Below are positions 47,308 to 56,505 of a DNA stretch of 64,000 bases, piece by piece (position 1 is the stretch's first letter; each line of letters begins with the position of its first letter). The DNA is taken from assembly GCF_024362325.1 (NCBI RefSeq), contig NZ_CP101497.1, positions 124,001 to 188,000 of the forward strand, read 5' to 3'. The notes below the pieces were generated by a model, which had not been told where the DNA came from, did no database searches, and worked only from the letters and a program-made list of their open reading frames with translations. This stretch comes from Microcella humidisoli (GTDB lineage: Bacteria; Actinomycetota; Actinomycetes; Actinomycetales; Microbacteriaceae). The position numbers and the translations under genes were made by a program.

Positions 47308-47871
47308 TCACCGGCGGTTGAGCAGGAAGAGCAGGCCGGCGAGGGCGAAGGCGAGCGCGACCAGCAGCGGCAGAACGTTGCCGGTGATCGCGAGGAGGCC
47401 CGCGGTGGCGAGCAGCCAGACGATCGACATCACGACGGGCACGGCGAAGAACCAACGCGCCGCCCCGCGGGCGACACCCTTCTGGTAGGTGACGACGGCA
47501 CCGATGATGCCGCCGATAACGATGAGCACGATCGCCACCGTGCCCGTGCCGGCCGGCAGCGTCGCGCCGAACGCGGCGAGCAGCGGGCCGAGCCCGAGCA
47601 GCAGGAAGCCGATGCCGAAGGCCACGAAGCCGAGCTTGCCGAGCACCGAACCGCCGACGACGCCGTTCGAGCCGGTCTGCCCGAAGGCCAGGAAGAACCC
47701 GCTGGCGCCCAGCAGCAGGAACCCGATCGTTGTGAGCCACCCGGTGACGGGACCGCTCGAGCCTGCGGCGGCCGCGATGAGGGCGATGAGCCAGAGAACA
47801 CTGCCGGCGAGCATCCCCCCGCCCCCGAAGAGCCGCCAATTCGCCGTTCGTTCCGTGACGCGTCCAGCCAT
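47308..47871 (-). CDS. Small polytopic membrane protein, function unknown
   Basis: This 187-residue protein has about six membrane helices rich in Gly, Ala and Leu, with short loops and no charged signature. The start is supported by GGAGAAC upstream of ATG 47871. It is convergent with pckG and divergent from the sigma factor gene. No family with known function is recognised. Confidence 0.75.
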   Translation of the reverse strand: MAGRVTERTANWRLFGGGGMLAGSVLWLIALIAAAAGSSGPVTGWLTTIGFLLLGASGFFLAFGQTGSNGVVGGSVLGKLGFVAFGIGFLLLGLGPLLAAFGATLPAGTGTVAIVLIVIGGIIGAVVTYQKGVARGAARWFFAVPVVMSIVWLLATAGLLAITGNVLPLLVALAFALAGLLFLLNRR

Positions 47872-47932
47872 GAGGTTCTCCGTTCGACAGGGGTGACAGC
47901 ACCGCAGCGATGGCGGCGGTGCCCGAGTCAGC

Positions 47933-48589
47933 GTGTCAGCATTCGACGACGAACGGAACCGGCGCGCCCCAACGTTCTCACCGCGCCGCGCGTCTGAGAG
48001 GGTGAGAGCAGTGCTGGATGCCGCGCACCCTGCGGCACGACGGGAGAGGACGGGCCCGGTGGGGCAGACGGCCCGCGCCGACTGGGAGTCGGTGCTCGCG
48101 ACGCTCGTCGCCGAGCGCGGCGACGCCCTGACGCGGTACGCCTATGTGCTGTGCGGCAACGCGGATGACGCCGCCGATCTCGTGCAGTCGGGGCTCGTGG
48201 CGACCTTCGGGCGGCTGCGTAACGGCTTCGCGATCGAGCGGGCCGAGGCCTACGTGCGCCGCGCGATCGCCTCGGCCTACATCGACCGCGGACGCCGGGC
48301 GTCGCGCTGGCGGGCGACGGCGCACCTGCAGGTGGTGCCCGAGCAGGTCGAGGGCCCGGATGCGGCCATTGATCGCCGGCTCGACCTGAAGGCCGAACTC
48401 GACGGACTCAGTCCGCGGGAGCGCGCCTGCGTCGTGCTGCGGTACTACGGCGATCAGAAGGTCGACGACATCGCGACCGATCTCGGCATCAGTTCGGGTG
48501 CCGTCAAGCGATACCTGAGCGACGGCCTCGCCAAGCTCGCCTCGGCTCTCACCGAACCCGGAAGGGAGCATCATGGCCAGCTTCGATGA
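47933..48589 (+). CDS. ECF-type RNA polymerase sigma factor (SigE-like group)
   Basis: This sigma-70 family protein of up to 218 residues has region 2 at about 60-125 (RYAYVLCGNADDAADLVQSG) and region 4 at about 150-205 (LSPRERACVVLRYYGDQKVDDIA, split here as two motifs). The pattern is that of the actinobacterial SigE-family (SACE_1649-like) ECFs. The start is uncertain: GTG 47933, 48002 or 48011 are all possible; the last has GAGAGG upstream. The downstream membrane protein overlaps it by 17 bp, the usual place for an anti-sigma factor. Confidence 0.87.
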   Translation: MSAFDDERNRRAPTFSPRRASERVRAVLDAAHPAARRERTGPVGQTARADWESVLATLVAERGDALTRYAYVLCGNADDAADLVQSGLVATFGRLRNGFAIERAEAYVRRAIASAYIDRGRRASRWRATAHLQVVPEQVEGPDAAIDRRLDLKAELDGLSPRERACVVLRYYGDQKVDDIATDLGISSGAVKRYLSDGLAKLASALTEPGREHHGQLR

Positions 48590-49295
48590 TCTGGGGAGGG
48601 CGCTGCGCGATGACGCCGCGGCGAACGCTCCCGACGCGTCGGTGATCGATGTGGATGCGGTGACGCGCGCCGCCCGCGCCCGACGACGCCCGCGCCAGTG
48701 GGCCGTCGGCGCGCTCGGCCTCGTCGCCGTACTCGGGGTCGGCAGCGTAGCCGTCGCTGCCGCGACCCCGCCGAGCCTCATCGCGGCAGGCGAGTCGGCG
48801 GACCTCGAGTCGGCAGGGGCGGAAGAGCTCGGAGCCCCGGAGCGGGATGGCGGCTCCCCCGCCGTCGCCGAGGGGCTCCTGTCGTGCGGCGCGGTCGCGC
48901 CCGCGCCGGGCCAGGGCCCCACGGGGCTCGCGCTCGAGGCGGATCTGCCGAGCGGCGCCTCGACGGGCAGCGAGCTCATGGGCACCGCCAGAATCGTCAG
49001 TACCGATGCTCAGCGGCGCGACCTGATCACGGGGACGGAAGCGCGCGCGGTCATCCTGCAGGACGGCGTGGTCGTGGGCGAGTCCCCGGTCGTCGGCCAG
49101 GCCGCCCGATCCGCGACCCTCGAGCCCGGCGGGTCGCTCACGATCCCGGTCCGCCTGTCGACGTCCTCGTGCCTCGACGGCGCACCGCTGCCCCCCGGCG
49201 AGTACACGGTGCTCACCGTCATCGACGCCAGCCGCTCGTTCGACGAGCCTCCGAGCCTGCTGATCGCACCGGAGGCGTTGCTGCGCCTGGAATGA
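48573..49295 (+). CDS. Membrane protein overlapping the sigma factor gene, possible anti-sigma factor
   Basis: This 240-residue protein has a cytoplasmic N-terminus of about 40 residues with a basic end, one membrane helix (about 43-63) and an extracytoplasmic beta-rich domain with two Cys. The topology fits an anti-sigma factor, but the zinc-binding HxxxCxxC motif is missing. The ATG lies 17 bp inside the sigma gene and follows GGAAGGGAG. Its role as partner of the sigma factor is inference from overlap and topology. Confidence 0.75.
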   Translation: MASFDDLGRALRDDAAANAPDASVIDVDAVTRAARARRRPRQWAVGALGLVAVLGVGSVAVAAATPPSLIAAGESADLESAGAEELGAPERDGGSPAVAEGLLSCGAVAPAPGQGPTGLALEADLPSGASTGSELMGTARIVSTDAQRRDLITGTEARAVILQDGVVVGESPVVGQAARSATLEPGGSLTIPVRLSTSSCLDGAPLPPGEYTVLTVIDASRSFDEPPSLLIAPEALLRLE

Positions 49296-49348
49296 GCGCA
49301 GCGGGGCGCGAATCGGGTTCCGCTCGACGCGCGGCAACCCCGGCTGGC

Positions 49349-49354
49349 TAGAAT
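49349..49354 (+). promoter_or_regulatory. -10 box upstream of the TPM-domain gene
   Basis: TAGAAT lies 50 bp before the ATG at 49405, so this transcript would have a leader of about 44 bases. No convincing -35 was seen. Confidence 0.3.
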
Positions 49355-49404
49355 CGCGGCACGACGCCTCGGCCCCCGACAGGGCGCGCAGCGCGACCCG
49401 ACCG

Positions 49405-51435
49405 ATGAAGGGCAGGCCCACTGTGCGCCACCGCCGCATCCTCGCTCTCACGGCACTCTCGGCCGGGCTGCTCGCGGCGTCGGCGGCACCCGCGGCCGCC
49501 GCGCCGCCCGTCGACCTGGCGGGCGCCTACGTGCTCGACGAGACGGGCGTGCTCGACGGCCGGATCCCGAGCGTCGAGCAGGCCATCGACCGGCTGTTCG
49601 ACGCGGGCGGTGCGGCGCTCTATGTCGTGATCGTCGACCGCTTCGAGGGCTCCCTCGATAGCCTCGCCTGGGCCGATGAGACAGCGGCGATTTCGGGACT
49701 CGGCGATCGGGATGCCCTGCTCGCGATCGCCGTGGACGACCGTGAGTACGCGACGAGCGTCGGCAGCGCGTTCCCCGCGAGCGACGCCGAGCTCACTGCG
49801 GCCGAGACCGACGCCCTCATCCCCGAGCTGCGCGAGGACCGCTGGGCCGAGGGCATCATCGCCTACGCCGACAGCCTCACCGCGGCGCTGACCTCCGGTG
49901 CGGAGCCCGGGGGGACCCCCGTCGACGGCGCGAGCGGCGGCATCCCGATCGTGCCGATCGCGCTCGGCGTCGGCGGCGCCGGCGCGATCGCCTGGTTCCT
50001 CATCGCCCGCGCGCGACGCAAGAAAGGCCCGGTGACCGCGGAGGTCGAGCAGCAGTCGGTCGCCGAGCTCGACCAGTCGGCGTCGCGTCGGCTCGTGCAG
50101 CTCGATGACGCGCTCACGACGAGCGAGCAGGAGCTCGGCTTCGCCGAGGCCCAGTTCGGTGCCGCCCCCACCGAGGGCTTCCGCACCGCGCTCACGCAAG
50201 CGAAGTCGCTCGTCGCCGACGCGTTCCGGGCGCGGCGCGAGCTCGACGACGAGAACCCCGAGACCGACGAGCAGAAGCGCGCGGCGCTCATCGGCATCAT
50301 CGCGGCGTGCGACGAGGCGGATGCGCTGCTTGAGGCCCAGGAGGAGGCTTTCGAGGCCCTGCGCGACGTCGAGCAGGATCTGCCGGCGGCCCTCGCCGCC
50401 GTGACGGCCGCGCGGAACGAGGCCCCCGGCGCGCTCGACACCGCCGAAGCCACCGTGGAGCGCCTGCGCGCCGACTTCGGGGCGACGGCGATCGCGAGCG
50501 TCGTGGATGCTCCCGCCCAGGCCCGCCGCCTGCTTGAGCTCGCCGACGCCGAGCTCGCCGAAGCCGCCGCGAACCAGCAGGGCGGCCGCACGAGCGAGGC
50601 GGCCATCGACGTGCGGTCGGCGCAGCTCGCGATCGCCCAGCTGACGAGCGCGACGGCCGCCGTCGAGCGGCTCGCGACCGAGCTCGCTGCGGCCCGCGCC
50701 GCGCTCGCCGCGCAGCAGGACGACCTGCGTGCCGGTATCGCCGCGGCCGGCGCGCTGCCGACGAGCGCGGCGCTCGCGAGCGCGCTCGCGGCCGCCGAGT
50801 CGACCCTCGCCTCCGCCGACGCGGCCGATCCGATCGCCGCCCTCGAGCGCGTTGTGACCGTCGACCGTGAGCTCGACACGCAGCTCGCGGGGGCGCGCGA
50901 GGAGAGCGAGCGGCGCGCGAAGGCCGAGGCCGCGCTCGAGCGCACGCTCGCCTCAGCGCGCAGCCGCATCCTCAGCGCTGCCGAGTACGTGACGGCGCAC
51001 CGGGGCGCGGTCGGCGCGGATGCCCGTGCGCGCCTCGCCGAGGCGCAAGCCCAGGAGCAGATCGCGTCCGATACGAAGGCCACCGATCCGGTCGGGGCGC
51101 TGAGCGCTGCGCAGCGCGCCCTCGACCTCGCCGGGCAGGCGCTGCAGTCGGCCGAGAACGACGTGCGGGCGACGATGTCCCCGAGCGGCCCCGTGGGCGG
51201 GCTCATCGGCGGCGGCCGAAGCGGCGGGGGCGGTGGCGGCATCAGCGAGGCCCTCATCGGCGGGCTCATCGGCGGGCTGCTGAGCGGCGGGGGCGGCGGA
51301 GGTTTCAGCGGTGGCGGCAGCAGCCGGCCGCGCTTCGGCTCGAGCGGCGGTCGTCGACCGTCGGGCGGCGGGTCCTCCCGACGCTCCTCCTCCGGCCGGT
51401 CCTCCGGCCGCCGCGGCGGAGGCGGCCGCTTCTAG
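49405..51435 (+). CDS. TPM-domain membrane protein with long coiled coil and Gly/Ser-rich tail
   Basis: This 676-residue protein has a signal peptide (to about 33), a TPM domain (about 36-165) with YVLDETGVLDG and LLAIAVDDREYA, and a membrane helix (about 185-203). A long Ala/Glu-rich coiled coil (about 215-590) and a glycine-serine-arginine tail with GGGGGGFSGGG follow. Some TPM proteins are phosphatases or photosystem assembly factors; others act in envelope stress. The next gene encodes PspA, itself a coiled-coil membrane-stress protein, so direct contact is likely (inference). Confidence 0.9.
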   Translation: MKGRPTVRHRRILALTALSAGLLAASAAPAAAAPPVDLAGAYVLDETGVLDGRIPSVEQAIDRLFDAGGAALYVVIVDRFEGSLDSLAWADETAAISGLGDRDALLAIAVDDREYATSVGSAFPASDAELTAAETDALIPELREDRWAEGIIAYADSLTAALTSGAEPGGTPVDGASGGIPIVPIALGVGGAGAIAWFLIARARRKKGPVTAEVEQQSVAELDQSASRRLVQLDDALTTSEQELGFAEAQFGAAPTEGFRTALTQAKSLVADAFRARRELDDENPETDEQKRAALIGIIAACDEADALLEAQEEAFEALRDVEQDLPAALAAVTAARNEAPGALDTAEATVERLRADFGATAIASVVDAPAQARRLLELADAELAEAAANQQGGRTSEAAIDVRSAQLAIAQLTSATAAVERLATELAAARAALAAQQDDLRAGIAAAGALPTSAALASALAAAESTLASADAADPIAALERVVTVDRELDTQLAGAREESERRAKAEAALERTLASARSRILSAAEYVTAHRGAVGADARARLAEAQAQEQIASDTKATDPVGALSAAQRALDLAGQALQSAENDVRATMSPSGPVGGLIGGGRSGGGGGGISEALIGGLIGGLLSGGGGGGFSGGGSSRPRFGSSGGRRPSGGGSSRRSSSGRSSGRRGGGGRF

Positions 51436-51508
51436 CCCGACGATCCCCGATACACGACCGTCACTGATCCCCGACGTTCCACCGACCACCGACAGAAAGG
51501 CACGACTC

Positions 51509-52243
51509 ATGTCAAAGCAGTCCATCTTCGGCCGCATCGCGCAGCTCGCGAAGGCCAACATCCACGCCCTGCTCGACGCGGCGGAGGACCCGGAGAAGAT
51601 GCTCGACCAGATGGTGCGCGACTACACCGCGAGCATCCAGGAGGCGGAGGCGGCGATTGCGCAGACGATCGGCAACCTGCGCCTGCTCGAGCAGGATCAC
51701 GCCGAAGACGTCGCCTCGGCCCAGGACTGGGGCCGCAAGGCCGTGGCCGCGAGCGCGAAGGCCGACGAGCTGCGTGCCGCGGGCAACACCGCCGACGCCG
51801 ACAAGTTCGACAACCTCGCCAAGGTCGCTCTCGGCAAGCAGCTCTCAGCCGAGACCGAGGCGAAGGCGGTCGAGCCGACGATCACGAGCCAGAACGAGAT
51901 CGTGAACCAGCTCAAGAGCGGCCTCGAGGCCATGAAGGGCAAGCTCGACCAGCTGCGTTCGCAGCGCGACCAGCTCATCGCCCGGGCCAAGATCGCCGAC
52001 GCGCAGAACCAGGTGATCGACGCGGTTCAGAGCATCGACATCATGGACCCGACGAGCGAGCTCGGCCGCTTCGAGGAGAAGATCCGCCGCGAGGAGGCCA
52101 AGGTCATGGGTCGGCAGGAGCTCGCCGCCTCGACGCTCGACGCGCAGTTCGAGTCGCTCGAAGACGTCGGGGTCGAGCTCGAGGTCGAGGCCCGCCTCGC
52201 CGCGCTCAAGTCGGGCGGCCCGCAGCAGGCGATCGGCCAGTAG
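51509..52243 (+). CDS. pspA: PspA/IM30 family envelope-stress protein
   Basis: This 244-residue coiled-coil protein starts MSKQSIFGRIAQLAKANIH and includes EDPEKMLDQMVRDY, the family signature. PspA and IM30 proteins form ESCRT-III-like rods on membranes and guard against proton leakage. It follows the TPM protein by 73 bp, with AGAAAGG upstream of the ATG. The arrangement TPM-coiled coil then PspA is common in Actinobacteria. Confidence 0.93.
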   Translation: MSKQSIFGRIAQLAKANIHALLDAAEDPEKMLDQMVRDYTASIQEAEAAIAQTIGNLRLLEQDHAEDVASAQDWGRKAVAASAKADELRAAGNTADADKFDNLAKVALGKQLSAETEAKAVEPTITSQNEIVNQLKSGLEAMKGKLDQLRSQRDQLIARAKIADAQNQVIDAVQSIDIMDPTSELGRFEEKIRREEAKVMGRQELAASTLDAQFESLEDVGVELEVEARLAALKSGGPQQAIGQ

Positions 52244-52245
52244 CG

Positions 52246-53319
52246 ATCGACGCCTCCCGCACCCGCTGGCACGGGGTCGACCTCGCCCGCGGTCTCGCCG
52301 TGCTCGGCATGATGGCGGCCCACACCTGGCCGCGTGATGCCGAGCAGGGCGAGCTGCTCGTCGACGGCCGACCCTCGGTGCTCTTCGCGGTCGTCGCGGG
52401 CGTCGCACTCGGTCTCGTCACCGGGGGCGACGCGCCGCCACCCGATCGTCGTGGCGCCGCCCGAGGTCGCCTCGCGATCCGCGCCGCGGCGCTCGTCGTC
52501 ATGGGCCTGTTGCTCTGGATGCTCCCGAGCGGCATCGCGATCATCCTCGACTCCTACGGCGTGATGTTCCTGCTGCTCGTGCCGGTGCTGTTTGCCGCGC
52601 GCGGGCTGCTCGCGGCCCTCGCCCTCGGATTCCTCGTCGTGGCGCCGCTCGTGCGCGATCGGGTGGTCGAGTTGACGGGCCTCGGGCCGACGGGACCGCT
52701 CGCGCTCGGCGACGACCCCGGTGCGGTGCTCGTCGACTGGTTGCTGACGGGCTACTACCCGGCCCTGCTCTGGCTGCCGCTGCTGCTCGTGGGCCTGCTG
52801 TGCGCGCGCGCCGGGCTCGCATCGACGCGCGTGCGCGTGCTGATGCTCGGGCTCGGCACGGCGGCGTGCGTCGCGGGCTACGGCGCGGCCGCCGTGCTGC
52901 CGGGCATTGACGCCGAGGCGCACAGCGGCACGACCGCCGAGCTGCTGGGCGCGGGCGGTCTCGCGATCGCGATCATCGGCGCGGCACTGCTCGCGCTCGA
53001 CGGCCGCGAACCCCGGCGCGTCGCCCTGCTCGTCGCCGCGCCCCTCACGGCTCTCGGCCGCGTGGCGCTCACCGTGTACGTCGGCCACGTGCTCGTGATC
53101 GCCGCGCTCGCGCCGCTCGGCCCGGCGGGCCTGTTCGAGGCCGCGGTGGGCATCCCGCTGCTCGTCGTGATGGCGCTCGGCGGCGGCGCGCTGGGGCTCG
53201 TCCTGCACGCACTCGGTCGTCGCGGCCCGCTGGAATGGCTGCTCTCGACCGTGGCGGGGCTGCCGTTCCGCGGCCGCGACCGCGCCGATGATGGGCAGGG
53301 TGCCAGACTGGGCGCATGA
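52246..53319 (+). CDS. Membrane protein of the DUF1624/heparan N-acetyltransferase-like family, start uncertain
   Basis: This polytopic protein of about 357 residues has roughly ten helices. The N-terminal signature RWHGVDLARGLAVLGMMAAH is typical of YeiB/DUF1624-type acyltransferase-like proteins. The first recognised start codon in frame, GTG 52300, falls in the middle of that signature and would cut helix 1. The reading frame continues upstream into pspA without ATG, GTG or TTG. I place the start near 52246, just after the pspA stop (an ATC codon), as the least bad choice. Its stop overlaps the arginase-family start (ATGA). Confidence 0.7.
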   Translation: MDASRTRWHGVDLARGLAVLGMMAAHTWPRDAEQGELLVDGRPSVLFAVVAGVALGLVTGGDAPPPDRRGAARGRLAIRAAALVVMGLLLWMLPSGIAIILDSYGVMFLLLVPVLFAARGLLAALALGFLVVAPLVRDRVVELTGLGPTGPLALGDDPGAVLVDWLLTGYYPALLWLPLLLVGLLCARAGLASTRVRVLMLGLGTAACVAGYGAAAVLPGIDAEAHSGTTAELLGAGGLAIAIIGAALLALDGREPRRVALLVAAPLTALGRVALTVYVGHVLVIAALAPLGPAGLFEAAVGIPLLVVMALGGGALGLVLHALGRRGPLEWLLSTVAGLPFRGRDRADDGQGARLGA

Positions 53320-54170
53320 CCAGCACCTTCCTCGTCGTGCCGCAGTGGCAGGGCTCGGGCTCATCGCGGGCCATGCGGCTCGTCGACGGCGCGCACGCGA
53401 TCCGGGCCGATCTGCCGAGCGCGGCGACACGCCTCATCGAGGTGCCGCTCGAGGCCGGCGACAGCGAGGGCACGGGCATCCTGCGGTACAGCTCGATCCG
53501 GCTCGTGCGTGAGCGCCTCGAGCGCGAGCTCGCCGAGCTCGACGACATGCCGATCATCATCGGCGGCGACTGCGGGGTCGAGTACGCCGGCATCGAGCAC
53601 GCCGCGCGCGCGGGCCGCGTGATCCTGCTGTGGGCCGACGCGCACGCCGATCTCAACACGGCCGAAACCTCGCCGAGCAAGGCCTTCCACGGCATGGTGC
53701 TGCGCTCGCTCGTCGACGCGGGCGTCGTCGACGCTGCCGACGTCCTCCTGCTCGGGGTGCGCGACCTCGACGAGGCCGAGGCGCAGTTCATCGAATCCTC
53801 GGGCATGCCGCACATCGATCCGACCGAGGTCGGCGCGCGCGTCGCCGAGCGCGTGGCGACGGCCCGCGCCGACGGCGTCGAGCCCGTTCTCTACGCGCAC
53901 GTCGACCTCGACGTGCTCGACCCGGCCGTGTTCGGCGGTGTCGGGTTCCCCGCACCTTTCGGCGTGAGCCTCGAGCAGCTGACGACGGCGCTGGGTGCCG
54001 CGCGCGCCGAGCTGCCCCTCGTGGGCGCGGGGCTCACCGAGTTCGCTCCCGCCCCCGAGCGCGAGGCCGTTCCGGGCGACAGCGCGGGCGCGACCGACGT
54101 GGACGGCGACGAGGGCTCGGCCGACGCGCTCACCGTGATCCTGCGCATCTTGGCCGCTCTCAGCCGCTGA
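53316..54170 (+). CDS. Arginase/agmatinase-family protein
   Basis: This 284-residue ureohydrolase-fold protein keeps the metal ligands in LLWADAHADLN (Asp108, His110, Asp112) and HVDLDVLDP (Asp197, Asp199). The first ligand, usually His in GGDHS, is Cys86 (GGDCGVEY). The substrate is therefore uncertain. The ATG overlaps the upstream stop (ATGA). CAGACT six bases before the ATG may be an internal leaderless promoter. Confidence 0.85.
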   Translation: MTSTFLVVPQWQGSGSSRAMRLVDGAHAIRADLPSAATRLIEVPLEAGDSEGTGILRYSSIRLVRERLERELAELDDMPIIIGGDCGVEYAGIEHAARAGRVILLWADAHADLNTAETSPSKAFHGMVLRSLVDAGVVDAADVLLLGVRDLDEAEAQFIESSGMPHIDPTEVGARVAERVATARADGVEPVLYAHVDLDVLDPAVFGGVGFPAPFGVSLEQLTTALGAARAELPLVGAGLTEFAPAPEREAVPGDSAGATDVDGDEGSADALTVILRILAALSR

Positions 54171-54220
54171 ATCGTCGTCGGAGAGCGACAAAGCCCGGCC
54201 GGCGCGGGGCATGCGCTGGC

Positions 54221-54226
54221 TACGCT
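54221..54226 (+). promoter_or_regulatory. Leaderless -10 box of the crotonase gene
   Basis: TACGCT is followed by seven bases and the ATG at 54234, with no ribosome site. Confidence 0.4.
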
Positions 54227-54233
54227 GACGGGC

Positions 54234-55043
54234 ATGAGCGAGACCACCTCTGACACCGCGACCCCGCCCCGCGTCACCGTCGAGCGCGATGGCCATCAGC
54301 TGCTGATCGGCCTCAACCGGCCCGAGAAGCGCAACGCCGCCGATGTGGCGATGCTCGAGCAGCTCGCTCTGGCCTACGGCGAGCTCGACCGCGACCCCGA
54401 ACTGCGCGTGGGCGTGGTCTTCGCGCACGGCGACCACTTCACGGGCGGGCTCGATCTCGCCGACGTCGTGCCGCGCATCGGGCCGCAGGGCCTCGCGATG
54501 GTGCCGGAGGGGGGCATCCACCCCTGGGGCATGGACGGCACGCGCGTGCGCAAGCCCGTCGTGCTCGCCGTGCAGGGCACGTGCCTGACGCTCGGCATCG
54601 AGCTCGCGCTCGCGAGCGACATCGTCGTCGCCGCCGACGACACCGTGTTCGCGCAGCTCGAGGTCGCCCGCGCGATCCTGCCCTTCGGCGGAGCGACGAC
54701 GCGCTTCGCCCGGGCCGCTGGCTGGGGTGACGCGATGCGGTGGATGCTCACGGGCGACCGCTTCGATGCCGCCGAGGCGCACCGCATGGGCCTCGTGCAG
54801 GAGGTTGTGCCCGCGGGCGAGCAGCTGGCCCGCGCCCGCGAGCTGGCGGGTCGGATCGCGGCGCAGGCCCCCCTCGCCGTGCAGGCGACGCTCGCGAACG
54901 CGCGCCTCGCGGTGCGCGAGGGTGAAGCCGCTGCCGAGGCGCGACTGCCGCACGAGCTCGTGCGCCTCGCCCAGACGGAGGATGCCCGCATCGGCATGCA
55001 GGCTTTTCTCACTCGCACCGACCCGGAGTTCGTGGGACGGTAG
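54234..55043 (+). CDS. Crotonase/enoyl-CoA hydratase family protein
   Basis: This 269-residue crotonase-fold protein has the oxyanion-hole segments [11 protein letters not shown] and [15 protein letters not shown]. One of the two Glu residues used by classical enoyl-CoA hydratases is not obvious (the region reads [13 protein letters not shown]). Isomerase or another CoA-thioester activity is thus possible. It is followed after 4 bp by a disulfide oxidoreductase gene. Confidence 0.87.
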   Translation: MSETTSDTATPPRVTVERDGHQLLIGLNRPEKRNAADVAMLEQLALAYGELDRDPELRVGVVFAHGDHFTGGLDLADVVPRIGPQGLAMVPEGGIHPWGMDGTRVRKPVVLAVQGTCLTLGIELALASDIVVAADDTVFAQLEVARAILPFGGATTRFARAAGWGDAMRWMLTGDRFDAAEAHRMGLVQEVVPAGEQLARARELAGRIAAQAPLAVQATLANARLAVREGEAAAEARLPHELVRLAQTEDARIGMQAFLTRTDPEFVGR

Positions 55044-55047
55044 GCGC

Positions 55048-56505
55048 ATGCGCCCGCTCACGACGACCGCCCAGACCGACGCCGCCCCACTCGATACGTA
55101 CGACGTCGTCGTCATCGGCGCCGGAGCGGTGGGCGAGAACGTCGCCGACCGAGCGGTGCAGGGCGGGTTGACCGTGCTCATCGTCGAGAACGAGCTCGTC
55201 GGCGGCGAGTGCTCGTACTGGGCGTGCATGCCCTCAAAGGCGCTGCTGCGGGCGGCGAGCGTGCTGCGCGCGGCGCACGCCGTGCCGGGTGCCCGCGCAG
55301 CGATCACGGGCACGGTCGACGCCGCAGCCGTGCTCGCGAGCCGCGATGCGGTGGCGAGCCACTGGGACGACGCCGGCCAGGTGCGGTGGCTGCAGAAGAC
55401 CGGCATCGCGCTCGCCCGAGGCCACGTACGGCTCGACGGCGAGCGCCGCGTCGTCATCGCGGCGGCAGACGGCGGAACCCGCACGGTAACGGCCGCGCAC
55501 GCCGTGGCGATCTGCACGGGCTCGACCGCGGCGATGCCGCCGATTCCCGGGCTCGCCGAGTCCCGGCCGTGGACCTCGCGCGAGATCACGAGCACCGAGA
55601 CCGTGCCGGCCCGGCTCGCCATCATCGGCGGGGGCGTGGTGGGGTGCGAGATGGCGACGGCCTTCACGAGCCTCGGCAGCGCGGTCACCCTCATCGCGCG
55701 CAGCGGCCTGCTCGCGGGTGTGGAGGCGTTCGCGGGCGAGGCCGTGGCCGAGCGCTTGCGCGCCGACGGCGCCGAGGTGCTGCTCGGAACGAGCCCCGAC
55801 CGCGTCGACCGTGCGGCCGACGGCTCCGTCACGATCGCGCTCCCGGACGGCCGGGTGCTCGAGGTCGACGAGATCGTCGTCGCGACGGGACGCGCCCCCG
55901 TCACGGGCGACCTCGGGCTCGAGACCATCGGGCTCGAGCCCGGCAGCTGGCTCGAGGTCGACGACACCCTGCGGGTGCGGGGAGTCGACTGGCTCTACGC
56001 CGTCGGTGACGTCAACCACCGGGCACTGCTCACGCACCAGGGCAAGTACCAGGCCCGGGCGGCGGGCGACGTGATCGCGGCGCGCGCGAGCACAGCATCC
56101 ATCGACGACGCCCCGTGGGGCGCCCATGTCGCGACAGCCGACCACGACGCCGTGCCGCAGGTGACCTTCACGAGCCCCGAAGTCGCGAGCGTCGGCCTCA
56201 CGGCCGCGCAGGCCGAGCAGCGGGGCCTGCGCACGCGGGTCGTCGACTACGAGCTCGGCTGGCTCGCCGGCGCGACCGTGCACGGCGACGACTACCGCGG
56301 CACGGCACGCATGGTCGTCGATGAGGATCGCGGCGTCATCGTGGGGTTCACGATCGTCGGCGACGACGTCGGCGAACTGCTGCACGCCGCGACGATCGCG
56401 ATCGTCGGCGAAGTGCCCCTCGCCCGGCTCTGGCACGCCGTGCCCTCGTACCCGACGCTCAGCGAGATCTGGCTGCGCCTGCTCGAAGGCTACGGGCGGC
56501 CGTGA
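55048..56505 (+). CDS. Pyridine nucleotide-disulfide oxidoreductase family protein
   Basis: This 485-residue flavoprotein has the FAD motif [10 protein letters not shown] (21-29), the redox-active pair in [13 protein letters not shown] (Cys55, Cys60), the NAD(P) motif [11 protein letters not shown] and a C-terminal dimerisation domain. The catalytic His of the canonical HPTxxE motif is replaced by Tyr (SYPTLSE), although the Glu stays. It resembles dihydrolipoamide dehydrogenase and mercuric reductase but is probably a different reductase. The next gene overlaps its stop (GTGA). Confidence 0.88.
   Translation: MRPLTTTAQTDAAPLDTYDVVVIGAGAVGENVADRAVQGGLTVLIVENELVGGECSYWACMPSKALLRAASVLRAAHAVPGARAAITGTVDAAAVLASRDAVASHWDDAGQVRWLQKTGIALARGHVRLDGERRVVIAAADGGTRTVTAAHAVAICTGSTAAMPPIPGLAESRPWTSREITSTETVPARLAIIGGGVVGCEMATAFTSLGSAVTLIARSGLLAGVEAFAGEAVAERLRADGAEVLLGTSPDRVDRAADGSVTIALPDGRVLEVDEIVVATGRAPVTGDLGLETIGLEPGSWLEVDDTLRVRGVDWLYAVGDVNHRALLTHQGKYQARAAGDVIAARASTASIDDAPWGAHVATADHDAVPQVTFTSPEVASVGLTAAQAEQRGLRTRVVDYELGWLAGATVHGDDYRGTARMVVDEDRGVIVGFTIVGDDVGELLHAATIAIVGEVPLARLWHAVPSYPTLSEIWLRLLEGYGRP

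Noticed and set aside
53361..55967. Long minus-strand open frame of 868 codons
   Set aside because: Antisense to the arginase-family, crotonase and oxidoreductase genes, all of which have intact motifs.
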